A DNA stretch of 64,000 bases from JAJPHF01 sp035293805 (GTDB taxonomy: Bacteria; Chloroflexota; UBA6077; JAJPHF01). The stretch lies in assembly GCA_035293805.1 (NCBI GenBank), contig DATGMD010000001.1, positions 1 through 64,000 on the forward strand, given 5' to 3'. A program made the translations under genes and the position numbers. A model generated the notes under the pieces. It did not search any database and had not been told where the DNA came from. It was given only the letters and a program-made list of their open reading frames with translations. Position 1 is the stretch's first letter; each line of letters starts with the position of its first letter. Positions 33,367 through 42,738 of this stretch are shown here, piece by piece.

Positions 33367-35004
33367 ATGAAGGGCAGCGCGGCCATAGCCGAGGTGCTGC
33401 GACGCGAGGGCGTCGAGTACGTATTCTGCTTTCCTGCCAACCAGCTCATCGACGCGGCGGCCGCCGCGGGCATCCGGCCGATCGTCACTCGCACTGAACG
33501 CACCCTGATCAACATGGCCGATGCCTATACCCGGGTGACCAACGGCCGGCGGACCGGCGTGTGCATGGTACAGGCGGGGCCGGGCATCGAGAACGCTTTC
33601 GGCGGCGTCGCCCAGGCATACGCCGACTCGACTCCCATCCTGATGCTGCCGGGGCAGGCCGCACGGTCGCGTCTGGGGCTACCGACGATCTTCGACGCGA
33701 CGGCGGCATACCGCAGCATCACCAAGTGGGCCGATCGGATCACGTCGGCGGCGCGCGTGCCCGATCAGATGCGACGCGCCTTCACGCTCATGCGCGCGGG
33801 CCGGCCAGGCCCGGTGCTCCTGGAGACGCCCGCCGACGTAATGGCCGAGGAGGCGGACGACAGCGCTTTCAGCTACCGCGCGGTGCCGCGGCTGCGGAGC
33901 GCGGGCGACCCGGACGCGGTGCGCGAGGCGGTGCGCGCGCTGCTCGCGGCCAAGCGACCGCTGCTGCACGTCGGCCAGGGCGTGCTGTGGGCCGAGGCGA
34001 CCGAGGAGCTACGCGAGTTTGCGGAGCTGGTCCAGGCGCCGGTGATGACGACGACTCTGGGGAAGAGCGCGTTCCCCGAGAACCATCCCCTGGCCATCGG
34101 CAGCGGCGGCACGACCGTTAGCCCGCTCGTCCGGCGCTTCCTACCCGAAGCCGATCTCGTGTTCAGCGTGGGCGCGGCGCTGGCGCGCACGTTGGTGTCC
34201 TGCGGCATCCCGGGCCGCAAGACCATGATCCAGTGTACGGTCGACGAGAAGGACCTGGCGGCAGAGTACGCGGTCGATTACGGCGTCCTGGGCGACGCGA
34301 AGCTGGTGCTACAGCAGCTCTGCGAGGAGGTGCGGCGGCAGATCGGCGCCGCCGGCCGTCGCGGCGACGACCGGGTGGCGGCCGATGTGGCGAGCGCACG
34401 GGCGGCTGTCATAGAGGAGTGGATGCCGCACCTGACGGCGGATGACGCGCCGATCAACCCGTACCGGGTGGTCTGGGACCTGATGCAGGCCGTGGACCGC
34501 ACCCAGACGATCGTGACGCACGACTCGGGCAACGTGCGCGACGTGGTGTCGCCCTTCTACGAGACGCTCATCCCGCGGGGCTACATCGGCTGGGGAAACT
34601 CGACACAGCTTGGTACGTCGCTCGGCATGGCGATGGGGGCCAAGCTCGCGGCGCCCGAAAAACTGGTAGTCAACTTCCTGGGCGACGCCGCGTTCGGCAT
34701 GTGCGGTATGGACATCGAGACGGCCGCCCGCCTGCGCATCCCGATCCTCACCGTGCTGATCAATAACTCGGTCATGGGCAACTACGAGTCGCACCAGCCA
34801 ATCGCCGTGGAGCGGTACAACATCAAGCAGCTCTCGGGCGATTACGCCGGCGTGGCGCGGTCCTTAGGCGCCTGGGCCGAGCGGGTGGAGGCCCCGAGCG
34901 AGATCATGCCGGCCATCCACCGTGCTCAGGAGGTGATCGCCACCGGCCAGCCGGCTCTCCTAGAGGTGATCACCCGCGAGTCGCCCGCGTTCAGCCGTCT
35001 GTAG
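33367..35004 (+). CDS. Thiamine-diphosphate enzyme, acetolactate-synthase-like
   Basis: A 545-residue member of the ThDP-dependent decarboxylase/carboligase family. The N-terminal domain carries the cofactor-activating Glu in TRTERTLINMADAY; the C-terminal domain has the metal/ThDP motif starting GDAAFGMCGMDIE and ending in INN. GAGGAGG precedes ATG 33367. It is not beside ilvN or ilvC, so a biosynthetic acetolactate synthase role is unlikely. It could be a benzoylformate-decarboxylase-like or other 2-oxoacid enzyme. The precise substrate cannot be told. Confidence 0.85.
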   Translation: MKGSAAIAEVLRREGVEYVFCFPANQLIDAAAAAGIRPIVTRTERTLINMADAYTRVTNGRRTGVCMVQAGPGIENAFGGVAQAYADSTPILMLPGQAARSRLGLPTIFDATAAYRSITKWADRITSAARVPDQMRRAFTLMRAGRPGPVLLETPADVMAEEADDSAFSYRAVPRLRSAGDPDAVREAVRALLAAKRPLLHVGQGVLWAEATEELREFAELVQAPVMTTTLGKSAFPENHPLAIGSGGTTVSPLVRRFLPEADLVFSVGAALARTLVSCGIPGRKTMIQCTVDEKDLAAEYAVDYGVLGDAKLVLQQLCEEVRRQIGAAGRRGDDRVAADVASARAAVIEEWMPHLTADDAPINPYRVVWDLMQAVDRTQTIVTHDSGNVRDVVSPFYETLIPRGYIGWGNSTQLGTSLGMAMGAKLAAPEKLVVNFLGDAAFGMCGMDIETAARLRIPILTVLINNSVMGNYESHQPIAVERYNIKQLSGDYAGVARSLGAWAERVEAPSEIMPAIHRAQEVIATGQPALLEVITRESPAFSRL

Positions 35005-35049
35005 GGCGGGCCGGGAGTTCCGGCGGGGCACCGAGCCGTCGCGCGCGGC

Positions 35050-35098
35050 CAACAAGAAGAAGGGGTCCCTCCCCCGTCCTGGCGGGGAGCCCGACCCC
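35050..35098 (-). terminator. Terminator of the DUF2905-queA transcript
   Basis: On the minus strand a GC-rich hairpin (outer arms GGGGTC at 35062-35067 and GACCCC at 35093-35098, inner arms CTCCCC/GGGGAG) is followed by TTCTTCTTGTT. It lies about 250 bp past the queA stop. The same hairpin is 57 bp past the ThDP gene on the plus strand but lacks a U tract there. The rest of 35005-35348 holds no gene. Confidence 0.6.
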
Positions 35099-35348
35099 CG
35101 GATAAACCGTGTGCCGATGGCGGCCGGCGCGGGTGCGCTCTGGTCGCGGCGTGGCTAGCCGTGGAGCGCTCGGCCCGAACTTGGGATGCTCTAGCCGGGC
35201 GCCGGGCGACCGTTCTCGTCTCCCTGGCCGACTTGCGGCCGGCCGCGAGTCCCGCACCTATACGTCTGACTCAAGGCAACCGGCGTGCCACCCGGGACGC
35301 GAGGACCGTGCAGTCCGCAGAGGCGAGGACGAGGGACGACGGCAATGG

Positions 35349-36416
35349 CTAGAGGATGAGCATGGCGTCGCCGAAGGAGTAAAAGCGGTAGCGCAGGCGG
35401 ATGGCCTCGCGGTAGGCGTCCAGTAGCCGCTCGCGGCCGATCAGCGCGCTGACGAGGAGCAGGAGCGTGGAGCGCGGCAGGTGGAAGTTCGTGATGAGCC
35501 CGTCGATCGCCAGATAGCGGTAGCCCGGCGTGATGTAGAGGCTAGTCCAGTCCGCGTACGACTCGGCGCCGGCGGCGGCATGCGGCGCCGGCGGCGCACG
35601 GCGGGCAGCGGCGCTCTCCAAGGCACGCACCGAGGTAGTCCCGACGGCGATGACGCGGCGCCCAGCGGCGCGGGCGGCCTGGGTCGCTTCGAGGACTTCC
35701 GCCGGCACCTCGCAGTACTCGCGGTGCATCGCGTGGGCGCGCGGATCGTCTTCGTGGATCGGACGGAAGGTGTCGAGCCCGACGTGGAGCGTGACGAAGC
35801 TAATCCCGATGCCCTGCGCCCGCAGGTCCGCAAGCAGCGCGGGCGTGAAGTGAAGCCCCGCCGTCGGCGCGGCGGCCGACCCGGGGATCTCGGCATAGAC
35901 GGTCTGGTAGCGCTCCGGGTCGCCGTGCCAGGCGTGGATGTACGGGGGCAGCGGCATCTCGCCCAGCTCACGCAGCAACGCCTCATCGGGCTCGGTGTGG
36001 AAGCGCACGCGTGCTGTGCCTGCTTCGGTGCGGGCCTCGACGGTGGCACGCAGGCGGCCGGCGCCGAAGACCAACGGCGTCCCTGGCCGCAGGCTGCGGG
36101 CCGGCCGGATGAGGGCTTCCCAGGCGCCATCGCCCGTCGGGTGCAGTAGCAGCATCTCGACGCGCCCGCCGCCCGCGTCGACGCGCCGGCCGCGCAGGCG
36201 GGCGGGTAGAACGCGGGTCCGGTTCAGGACCAGCAAGTCGCCGGGCGAGAGGTAGCGAGGCAGGTCGCGAAAGACAGCGTGCTCGAAGGGGCCGCCGTCA
36301 CGCGGAACGACCAGCAGGCGCGCGGCGTCGCGCGGCTCGGCCGGCGTCTGGGCGATCAGCTCCGCCGGCAGCTCGTAATCGAAGTCGGCGGTGCGCAACG
36401 GCGAGGGGTCACTCAC
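35349..36416 (-). CDS. queA: S-adenosylmethionine:tRNA ribosyltransferase-isomerase
   Basis: A 355-residue cytoplasmic enzyme that adds the epoxycyclopentanediol group from SAM to 7-aminomethyl-deazaguanine in tRNA, the penultimate step of queuosine synthesis. Conserved phrases are DYELPAELIAQTPAEPRDAA, VLNRTRVLPARL, PTAGLHFTP and TSVRALESA, then ITNFHLPRSTLLLLVSA. The GTG start (36416) overlaps the DUF2905 gene end by 8 bp. The divergent tgt gene encodes the base exchange step of the same pathway. Confidence 0.97.
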   Translation of the reverse strand: MSDPSPLRTADFDYELPAELIAQTPAEPRDAARLLVVPRDGGPFEHAVFRDLPRYLSPGDLLVLNRTRVLPARLRGRRVDAGGGRVEMLLLHPTGDGAWEALIRPARSLRPGTPLVFGAGRLRATVEARTEAGTARVRFHTEPDEALLRELGEMPLPPYIHAWHGDPERYQTVYAEIPGSAAAPTAGLHFTPALLADLRAQGIGISFVTLHVGLDTFRPIHEDDPRAHAMHREYCEVPAEVLEATQAARAAGRRVIAVGTTSVRALESAAARRAPPAPHAAAGAESYADWTSLYITPGYRYLAIDGLITNFHLPRSTLLLLVSALIGRERLLDAYREAIRLRYRFYSFGDAMLIL

Positions 36417-36645
36417 CGCGACCCATCATCCGGAACACAAGGGTCAGGAGCACAGAGAGCACAACACTCACGAGGAGGCTCGTGGCTAGCGGCACGTAGA
36501 CAGAGAGGCCGTCCCGCTGCCAGCGGAAGTCGCCAGGCAGCCGCCCAAGGAAGGGTACGCGGCTCCCTAGGAGGAACAGGAGCCCAACGGCAACCACGAT
36601 CAGGCCGCCGACGATCAGCAGGCGACCAATGCTTTCCAAAGGCAT
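36409..36645 (-). CDS. DUF2905 family small membrane protein
   Basis: A 78-residue protein with two transmembrane helices (about residues 8-27 and 52-72) separated by the family signature GRLPGDFRW. It overlaps queA, a common arrangement for this family. Its function is not known. The ATG at 36645 is the only sensible start. Confidence 0.9.
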   Translation of the reverse strand: MPLESIGRLLIVGGLIVVAVGLLFLLGSRVPFLGRLPGDFRWQRDGLSVYVPLATSLLVSVVLSVLLTLVFRMMGRGE

Positions 36646-36710
36646 GATAGCGCCCGGCCCGTCAAGCTGCTGGCCGGCCGCTCGCCGGCGCAGCAGGTAT
36701 GCTTGAGTAA

Positions 36711-36719
36711 AGTATAGCA
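36711..36719 (-). promoter_or_regulatory. Extended -10 promoter for DUF2905-queA
   Basis: On the minus strand TGC (36717-36719) precedes TATACT (36711-36716), an extended -10. No matching -35 is evident. The start codon is 66 bp downstream. Confidence 0.45.
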
Positions 36720-36792
36720 ACCGAGCCGCGCCGCCGGACCCGACAGCCGGGCGACCTGACCGCCGGGCGGCGCGACTCAGCTGGATGAGCCG

Positions 36793-37995
36793 TTGGCCTT
36801 TAGCGTTCTTGCGGTATGTCCCGAGACGGGCGCGCGTGCGGGAGTTCTTGAAACGTCGCACGGCCCGGTGCCGACTCCCGCCTTCATGCCCGTCGGCACG
36901 CAGGCAACGGTGAAGAGCCTCGATCCACACGAGCTACGCTTGCTGGGCGCGGCGTGCGTGCTCGCCAACACCTACCACCTGGCGCTGCGGCCGGGTGCGG
37001 AAACCGTGCGGCGGCTCGGCGGGCTGCACCGCTTCACCGGGTGGGATGGGGCGATACTCACCGACAGCGGCGGCTTCCAGGTCTGGAGCCTGGCGCCGCT
37101 GCGTGAGCTATCGGCCGAGGGCGTCCGCTTTCGCTCGCACCTGGACGACAGGCCGTTGACGTTCTCGCCGGAGAGCGTGGTCGCGCTACAGGAGGCGCTC
37201 GGGGCGGACCTGATCATGCCGCTCGACGTCTGCCTCGACTACCCTGCCGGCCCGACGGAGGCCGCTGATGCCGTCGAGACCACGCAGGCGTGGATGGTGC
37301 GGGCGCTGGCAGCCCATCGGAGCGAGGGCCAGGCGCTGTTCGGCATCGTGCAGGGGAGCGTTTATCCCGAGCTGCGGGCCCAGGCGGCGCGGGCGCTCGC
37401 TGCGCTGGACCTGCCCGGCTACGCGATTGGCGGCCTGAGCGTGGGCGAGCCGAAGGACGCCACGGTTCGCGCTGTCGCGGCGGCGGTCGCAGAGCTGCCG
37501 ACGACGCGGCCGCGCTATCTGATGGGTGTTGGAGCACCCGACGATCTGCTGCGAGCCGTCAGCCTCGGCATCGACCTCTTCGACTGCACGCTGCCCACGC
37601 GCATGGCTCGCGCGGGCGGGCTGCTCTCGCGGCGGGGGCGGATCAACCTGCGGAATGCGCGCTTTCGGCGCGAGCCGGGCCCGCCCGAGCCCGAGTGTGG
37701 CTGCGCCGTGTGCGAGCGCTACTCGGCGGCCACGCTGCACTGGCTGTTTCAGGAGGAGCACGCGCTGGCGGGGCGGTTGGCGAGTTACCACAACGTGCAC
37801 TTTCTGTGCGATCTGATGCGGGGCGCGCGTGATGCGATTCTGGCGGGGACATTTCCGGCGTACCGCGATGCGTTCCTTGCAGCTTGGGTGCCCTCGGACC
37901 CGGCGGCGGGCCGCGACCAGCGCGCACGATGGCGAGCGGCTCAGGAGCGGCATCGCCAGGCGCGGCGGCAGGCGGCGCGCGGAGGCCAGGGCTGA
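36793..37995 (+). CDS. tgt: tRNA-guanine transglycosylase
   Basis: A 400-residue enzyme that exchanges guanine-34 for preQ1 in tRNAs with GUN anticodons. The catalytic core is visible as LTDSGGFQVWSL, FGIVQGSVYPELR, GYAIGGLSVGE and DLFDCTLPTRMAR (nucleophile Asp). The zinc site CGCAVCERY and a later His complete the fold. The TTG at 36793 with GGATGAG upstream is the likely start. A 30-residue Arg/Ala/Gln-rich tail is extra. It is divergent from queA. Confidence 0.97.
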   Translation: MAFSVLAVCPETGARAGVLETSHGPVPTPAFMPVGTQATVKSLDPHELRLLGAACVLANTYHLALRPGAETVRRLGGLHRFTGWDGAILTDSGGFQVWSLAPLRELSAEGVRFRSHLDDRPLTFSPESVVALQEALGADLIMPLDVCLDYPAGPTEAADAVETTQAWMVRALAAHRSEGQALFGIVQGSVYPELRAQAARALAALDLPGYAIGGLSVGEPKDATVRAVAAAVAELPTTRPRYLMGVGAPDDLLRAVSLGIDLFDCTLPTRMARAGGLLSRRGRINLRNARFRREPGPPEPECGCAVCERYSAATLHWLFQEEHALAGRLASYHNVHFLCDLMRGARDAILAGTFPAYRDAFLAAWVPSDPAAGRDQRARWRAAQERHRQARRQAARGGQG

Positions 37996-38019
37996 GCGTG
38001 TGCCGCGCCGCCGCCGGGT

Positions 38020-39228
38020 CTAGCTGCCTGGTTCGGGGAGCCAGGTGTAGCGCGGCAGCGGGCCGCCGAGGAGCGGCTGCGCGTACGCGACGAAGGCCGC
38101 CGTAACTGGCCGAGCCGCGTGGTCGCCGATGAACTCAGGCGGCATCTCGCGGGCGCGGTTCGCGACGGCGGACAGGGCCGCGAGGCCGGTCGTCACGCGG
38201 TACGGGGCGTCCGAGTGACGGACTAGTGTTACCATGTGCCCGCCTTGGCCGCGCACGGCGGCGCGCACGGCGGCGCGACCCACGGCGAAGGCTTCGCGCT
38301 CGTCGACTGGCGATATCAAGGCGCGAGCCATGCGCTGGAGGGAGCCTGGCTTATCGTAACGCGCTCGCACGCCGAGATCGGCACGCAGCCGGCGGCATAG
38401 GTAGGCTGCGGGGCTCGGGTAGTAGGGATGGCCGAACGGATCGAGCCATTCGGGCTCGTCGCCCGCGCCCAGCACGCGAATCCCGTCAGGCGTCGGCTCG
38501 GTCTGATTCTCGCAGAGCACGATCACCGCGTAGCCGTGGTGTCGATACACGGCTTCTACGTCGGCCAGCACTCTCTCGGCCGTCACGGGCCGCTCCGGCA
38601 GATAGACGAGGTGCGGGGCGCTGTCCGTGTGCTGGCGGCCGAGGGCCGCGGCGGCGGCGACCCAGCCGGCCCCGCGCCCCATCACCTCCACCAGCTTGAT
38701 CGGGTCGGTGAGGCGCATGGCGGCGGTGTCGAGCGCGGCCTCTTGCGCGGAGATCGCCAGGTAGCGAGCAATGCTGCCGTAGCCGGGGCAGTGGTCGGTG
38801 GCGGGCAGGTCGTTGTCGATAGTCTTGGGGACGGCGACGGCCTGGAGCGGGTAGGCGGCCGCCGCGGCGGCGCGGCCCAGGCGGTCGGTGGTGTCGGCGG
38901 AATCGTTGCCGCCGATGAGCAGGAAGTAACCGACGTCGTGGCGGCGCAGCACGGCGAGGGCGGCGTCGAGGTCGTCGTCGCGCAAGCGGTGGCGGGCCGA
39001 GCCGAGCGCAGCGGACGGCGTTGCGCGCAGGCCCGCGATCAGCGTGGGGTCGGCGGACGGTAGGGCTAGCCAATCCTCGGCCAGGAGGCCCTCGACGCCG
39101 TGGCGCAGTCCATACACCGCGCTGACCGCGGGCTGGCGGGTGGCCTCGGCGAGGATGCCGGCCAGGCTGCTGTTGATTACCGCGGTGGGACCGCCGGATT
39201 GGCCGACGAGCAGGGGGCGCCCGGTCAC
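38020..39228 (-). CDS. 6-phosphofructokinase, pyrophosphate-type
   Basis: A 402-residue PFK family enzyme that phosphorylates fructose 6-phosphate. The motif GGNDSADT (Asp after Asn, instead of the ATP-type GGDGS) and PKTIDNDLPATDHCPG with Lys before TID are both typical of pyrophosphate-dependent enzymes. GQSGGPTAVIN opens the nucleotide/PPi loop. The GTG start at 39228 overlaps the stop of the receiver gene upstream, so the two are translationally coupled. Confidence 0.93.
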   Translation of the reverse strand: MTGRPLLVGQSGGPTAVINSSLAGILAEATRQPAVSAVYGLRHGVEGLLAEDWLALPSADPTLIAGLRATPSAALGSARHRLRDDDLDAALAVLRRHDVGYFLLIGGNDSADTTDRLGRAAAAAAYPLQAVAVPKTIDNDLPATDHCPGYGSIARYLAISAQEAALDTAAMRLTDPIKLVEVMGRGAGWVAAAAALGRQHTDSAPHLVYLPERPVTAERVLADVEAVYRHHGYAVIVLCENQTEPTPDGIRVLGAGDEPEWLDPFGHPYYPSPAAYLCRRLRADLGVRARYDKPGSLQRMARALISPVDEREAFAVGRAAVRAAVRGQGGHMVTLVRHSDAPYRVTTGLAALSAVANRAREMPPEFIGDHAARPVTAAFVAYAQPLLGGPLPRYTWLPEPGS

Positions 39229-39590
39229 GGCAGCCGGTCGACTAGCTCGATAAGCTGCTCCGCGTCGAACGGCTTCTCGACGAAGTCCTCGGCGCCAAGC
39301 GCCCGCGCGATAGCGGGCATGTCGGCTACCTGGCTGACCGCCCCGGACAACAACACGACCGGCACGTTGGGCGCCGCCTTCCGCAGCTCGGCGAGCACTT
39401 CCATCCCATGGTGCGTGCGCATGACGATGTCGAGCAAGATCAGATCGGGCGCCGCCTGGCCGACGACCTCCACCGCGCGGTCGCCGGAGGGGAGGGTGGT
39501 CACCTGGTGGCCCTCGTCCTCGAGAATGATCTGGATCAGCTCGAGGATGTGCGGGTCGTCGTCGATCACCAGAACGTGCTTCTTCTTCAC
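39225..39590 (-). CDS. Receiver-only response regulator
   Basis: A 121-residue CheY-like protein with no output domain: acidic triad DDD at residues 9-11, phospho-acceptor in LILLDIVMR, switch Ser in LLSGAV and Lys in FVEKPFD. The GTG at 39590 with GAGAG upstream is the likely start. It overlaps the phosphofructokinase gene by 4 bp (GTGA). No kinase adjoins; it may act by binding a target protein. Confidence 0.88.
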   Translation of the reverse strand: MKKKHVLVIDDDPHILELIQIILEDEGHQVTTLPSGDRAVEVVGQAAPDLILLDIVMRTHHGMEVLAELRKAAPNVPVVLLSGAVSQVADMPAIARALGAEDFVEKPFDAEQLIELVDRLP

Positions 39591-39712
39591 GGCCAGCTCT
39601 CGACTGTGCGGTGTCGCGCGGCAGGCGCCAGTAGCCCTGTCCGTATTATGACACAGTCTCTGGCGGCCGGCGGACTCGGTACGCTGCTCACGCGGGCGCC
39701 GGTGGACCGGCG

Positions 39713-40570
39713 TCACAGTGGTGCGGCGGCGAGTGGGAGGCCCAAGGCCCGCGCGAGCAGGTCGTCGGGCGCGTCTGGCGTCCAGGCCGGGCGTGCCCGG
39801 TAGAAATACTCGGTGCCGATGAAGCGGCGCTCCAGATCGGGAGGGAGCAAGCGTGCCCAGGAGGAGGGCGTTACCTGAGTACGGTGCGCGGCACGGGCGG
39901 CCTTCTTCACCTCAAGCGCGGCGCCGACGTCCAGCGCCAGGCTGATGGGCAGCGGCGCGGCCGGGCGCGTTGCCGGGGGGCGAGGCCGCGCGGCGGCTGG
40001 GAGGCGGGTGTCTAGCGCCGCGCGCAGCTCGTCGCGCAGTCCGGCGGGGCGCGCGGCGTAGTAGAGCGCCTCGGGTTGCCACGGGGGGCCGAGATCGGGC
40101 GAGACTGGCTCCCCGGCGAGGTCGAACGCCGCCGTGGCGTGGCGGCTGGCCGCCACGTGGTCTGGGTGGCCGTAGCCGCCGTCTGGCGCCCAGGTAGCGA
40201 CCACGGCGGGGCGGACGGCGCGGATCGCGGCCACCAGTGTGCCGACCACTACATCCGCGGCGGCACGCACGAAGGCCGCCGAGTGGTCGTTCGCGGGGGT
40301 GCCGAGCATGCCGGAATCGCGGTAGGCGAGCAGCCGCAGCTCGTGGACGCCCAGCAGCGCGGCCGAAGCGCGCAGCTCGGCCTCGCGCACGGCGCCCAGT
40401 GTCTCCGGCGTCGCGAGCATGGGATCCGCGATCTCGCCGACTTCGCCGCGCGTCGCGCACACCAGCGTGACCTGGCCGCCTGCCTGGGCGGTGAGATGGA
40501 TCAGGCCGCCAAAGTGCAATACCTCGTCGTCAGGGTGCGCGGTGACTACCAGCAAGCGGGCAGGAGCCAT
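39713..40570 (-). CDS. PIG-L/LmbE-family N-deacetylase
   Basis: A 285-residue zinc-dependent amidase-fold protein. The zinc-binding signature AHPDDE is near the N-terminus and the third ligand is in YGHPDHVAASRHA. The family includes MshB and BshB, which deacetylate sugar conjugates. The best start is ATG 40570, ten bases after AAGGAG. Substrate unknown; it could belong to mycothiol/bacillithiol-like or glycolipid metabolism. Confidence 0.9.
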   Translation of the reverse strand: MAPARLLVVTAHPDDEVLHFGGLIHLTAQAGGQVTLVCATRGEVGEIADPMLATPETLGAVREAELRASAALLGVHELRLLAYRDSGMLGTPANDHSAAFVRAAADVVVGTLVAAIRAVRPAVVATWAPDGGYGHPDHVAASRHATAAFDLAGEPVSPDLGPPWQPEALYYAARPAGLRDELRAALDTRLPAAARPRPPATRPAAPLPISLALDVGAALEVKKAARAAHRTQVTPSSWARLLPPDLERRFIGTEYFYRARPAWTPDAPDDLLARALGLPLAAAPL

Positions 40571-40673
40571 CGGCGGCACACTCCTTGGCTAAACTTGGTT
40601 TCCGGGATGCGGGACCTTCGCGTCATTGAAGCGCTCGCACGGCCGGCCAGCCGCTCGGAGGCCCACGCGAAGA

Positions 40674-41630
40674 TCAGGTGTCCAGTAGCTCGGGAACGAC
40701 GATCTCCTCGACATCGAGCACGCGGTCGGCCATTCCCTGCTCGTGGACGTAGCGAGCGACGGTGGCGAGGGTGTGGCGATTCGCCGCCAGCCCATAGGGG
40801 AACGGATCGTCGCCGAAGGTGGCGCGCGACTCCTCGGCGTAGGCGATCTGCAGCGGGAGGCTCGACGTCAGGAACACGCCCTGGCGGAGCGCCTCGTAGG
40901 CGCGGCGCTTGGCCTCGACGAACGCGTCGTAGAGCCGGCGGGCAAGCGAGCGGTCGCGCTCGTAGACGTGGCGGCGGATGGCGACCAGGTGCATGATCGG
41001 GAAGTGGCCGGTGCGGCGAAAGTAGTCGGCTTCCACGCGCGGATAGTCCGGGAACAGACGGCGGACGCGCGGCGAGCCGGCCTCGATGCAAGCGGGCTTG
41101 CGGGGCGAGATGAGCGCGTCGATCTCGCCCCGCTCCAGCAGCTCGCTCAGCGTACGGCCGGGGGGCGCCTGGGTGATGTGCAGGCCGGCCGGCAGCGGCA
41201 GCTTCAGCTTCTCGGTGTCGCCGCGCACCCATTGCAAGTCCTCGGGACGCACGCCGTACTCGTCCTGCAAGATGCCGCGCGCCCAGAAGTTGGCCGTCTG
41301 CAGGTACTCGGGAATGCCGACGCGCCGCCCGATCAGGTCGCGCGGCTGGTCGATGCCGGCGTCGGCGTTTACGTAGATCGAGTTGTGGCGAAAGACCCGC
41401 GAGGGAAACACGGGCAGCGCCACGAACCGCTCGTCGCCGCGCGCCCGCTCGATGATGAAATTCGAGGAGGACAACTCGCTCGCGTCGAACTCCTCGGTCG
41501 AGAACATGCGCCGGAAGATGGCGTTGGGTAGGTCAACGACGTACTCCAGCTCGATCCCCTCCGGCTGGACCTCGCGAGAGATGAGCGGCAGGGTGCGGTC
41601 GTAGGCGACCCCGTTGAAGCGCAAGCGCAC
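40674..41630 (-). CDS. 4,5-dihydroxyphthalate decarboxylase-like / substrate-binding-fold protein
   Basis: A 318-residue protein with a periplasmic-binding-protein type II fold but no signal peptide. It resembles 4,5-dihydroxyphthalate decarboxylase (EYVVDLPNAIFRRMF, FDASELSSSNFI, GIPEYLQTANFWARGIL, MHLVAIRRHVYE). Relatives are annotated either as decarboxylases or as ABC binding proteins. The absence of a leader favours a cytoplasmic enzyme. It starts 25 bp after a luciferase-like oxidoreductase gene, suggesting a joint catabolic role. Confidence 0.8.
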   Translation of the reverse strand: MRLRFNGVAYDRTLPLISREVQPEGIELEYVVDLPNAIFRRMFSTEEFDASELSSSNFIIERARGDERFVALPVFPSRVFRHNSIYVNADAGIDQPRDLIGRRVGIPEYLQTANFWARGILQDEYGVRPEDLQWVRGDTEKLKLPLPAGLHITQAPPGRTLSELLERGEIDALISPRKPACIEAGSPRVRRLFPDYPRVEADYFRRTGHFPIMHLVAIRRHVYERDRSLARRLYDAFVEAKRRAYEALRQGVFLTSSLPLQIAYAEESRATFGDDPFPYGLAANRHTLATVARYVHEQGMADRVLDVEEIVVPELLDT

Positions 41631-41655
41631 GGCTTCTCCTCTCTTCGGACCGGAG

Positions 41656-42522
41656 TCACGCCTCCACGGCCTCTTTGAAGCGCCGGATCGCCTCGATGTG
41701 CGCCCGCGGCGACGCGAGCCCCGCGCGCATCGTGTTCACGCTCAGATAGTCGGCGCCCACGTCGCGCCACGCCTGCACCGTCGGGGCCCAGTCCGCTTCC
41801 GGCGTCTGCGCGATCGTTAGGCGCCCCTCGACGCCCACGTCCTCGGGCCGACGACCGGCCGCGCGCACGTACTCGCGCAGCCGCGCGAGCATCTCGGTCA
41901 GCTCCGGGCCGGGCGCGGCCTGCGGGAACCAGCCATCGGCCAGGCGCGCGACGCGGCGCAGCACCGCGTCGGCGGTGCCGCCCATCCAGATGGGGATGGG
42001 CCGCGCGGGCCGCGGGTTGATGCTGACGCGGTCCAGGGTGTGGTACTTGCCCTGGAATTCGACCAGATCTTGCGACCAGAGGCGCCGGAGCACCGCGACC
42101 TGCTCCTCGATGCGGGCGCCGCGGTTCCTGAAGCTCTCGTTCAGCGCCTCGTACTCGACGAAGTTCCAGCCGATGCCGACGCCGAGGCGCAGGCGGCCCT
42201 CGCTTAGCGACTGCACCTCGGCAGCCTGCTTGGCGACCAGGACCGTCTGCCGCTGCGGCAGGACCAGGACGCCGGCCACGAGGCGCAACTGGGTGGTGAG
42301 GGCCGTGAGGTAGCCGAAGAGCACGAACGGCTCGTGGAAGGCGCTTTCATGAGTGTACGGCGGCGGGCGCTGCCCCGCGAAGCGGTCGGGGTGGCCGCCG
42401 ACGACGTGATCGAAGACGAGCAGGTGGTGATAGCCGAGACTCTCGGCGGCCTGCGCGTAATCGCGAATCACGCTCGGGTCGTTGCCGATCTCTGTCTGCG
42501 GGAACACGACGCCTAGCTTCAT
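41656..42522 (-). CDS. Luciferase-like (LLM class) flavin/F420-dependent oxidoreductase
   Basis: A 288-residue TIM-barrel oxidoreductase of the luciferase superfamily. Family phrases are MKLGVVFPQTEIG at the start, LLVFDHVVGGHP, RLRLGVGIGWNFVEYEAL and PIPIWMGGTADAVLRRVARL. Such proteins use FMN or F420; the Chloroflexota context fits F420, but this is inferred. It leads a two-gene unit with the decarboxylase-like gene downstream. Confidence 0.92.
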   Translation of the reverse strand: MKLGVVFPQTEIGNDPSVIRDYAQAAESLGYHHLLVFDHVVGGHPDRFAGQRPPPYTHESAFHEPFVLFGYLTALTTQLRLVAGVLVLPQRQTVLVAKQAAEVQSLSEGRLRLGVGIGWNFVEYEALNESFRNRGARIEEQVAVLRRLWSQDLVEFQGKYHTLDRVSINPRPARPIPIWMGGTADAVLRRVARLADGWFPQAAPGPELTEMLARLREYVRAAGRRPEDVGVEGRLTIAQTPEADWAPTVQAWRDVGADYLSVNTMRAGLASPRAHIEAIRRFKEAVEA

Positions 42523-42738
42523 GCCGCTGTCCCTTTCACGCCGCCGTGCGCTGGGACGCGAGAGCGCCCCGGGGGATGGTAGCGCCGCGTCCCGCGTCTC
42601 GGCAATCGCCGCGCGACGCCGGCCGACAGCACCGGGGCGCCAGTGAAGTTATCCGAGGAACGGTCAAACGATGCTCCCTCCTTGGATGGCGAATTGCTAG
42701 GCCGGGCGCGGGTTGGCGCGCGCTGGTCGGGCGCGGAA

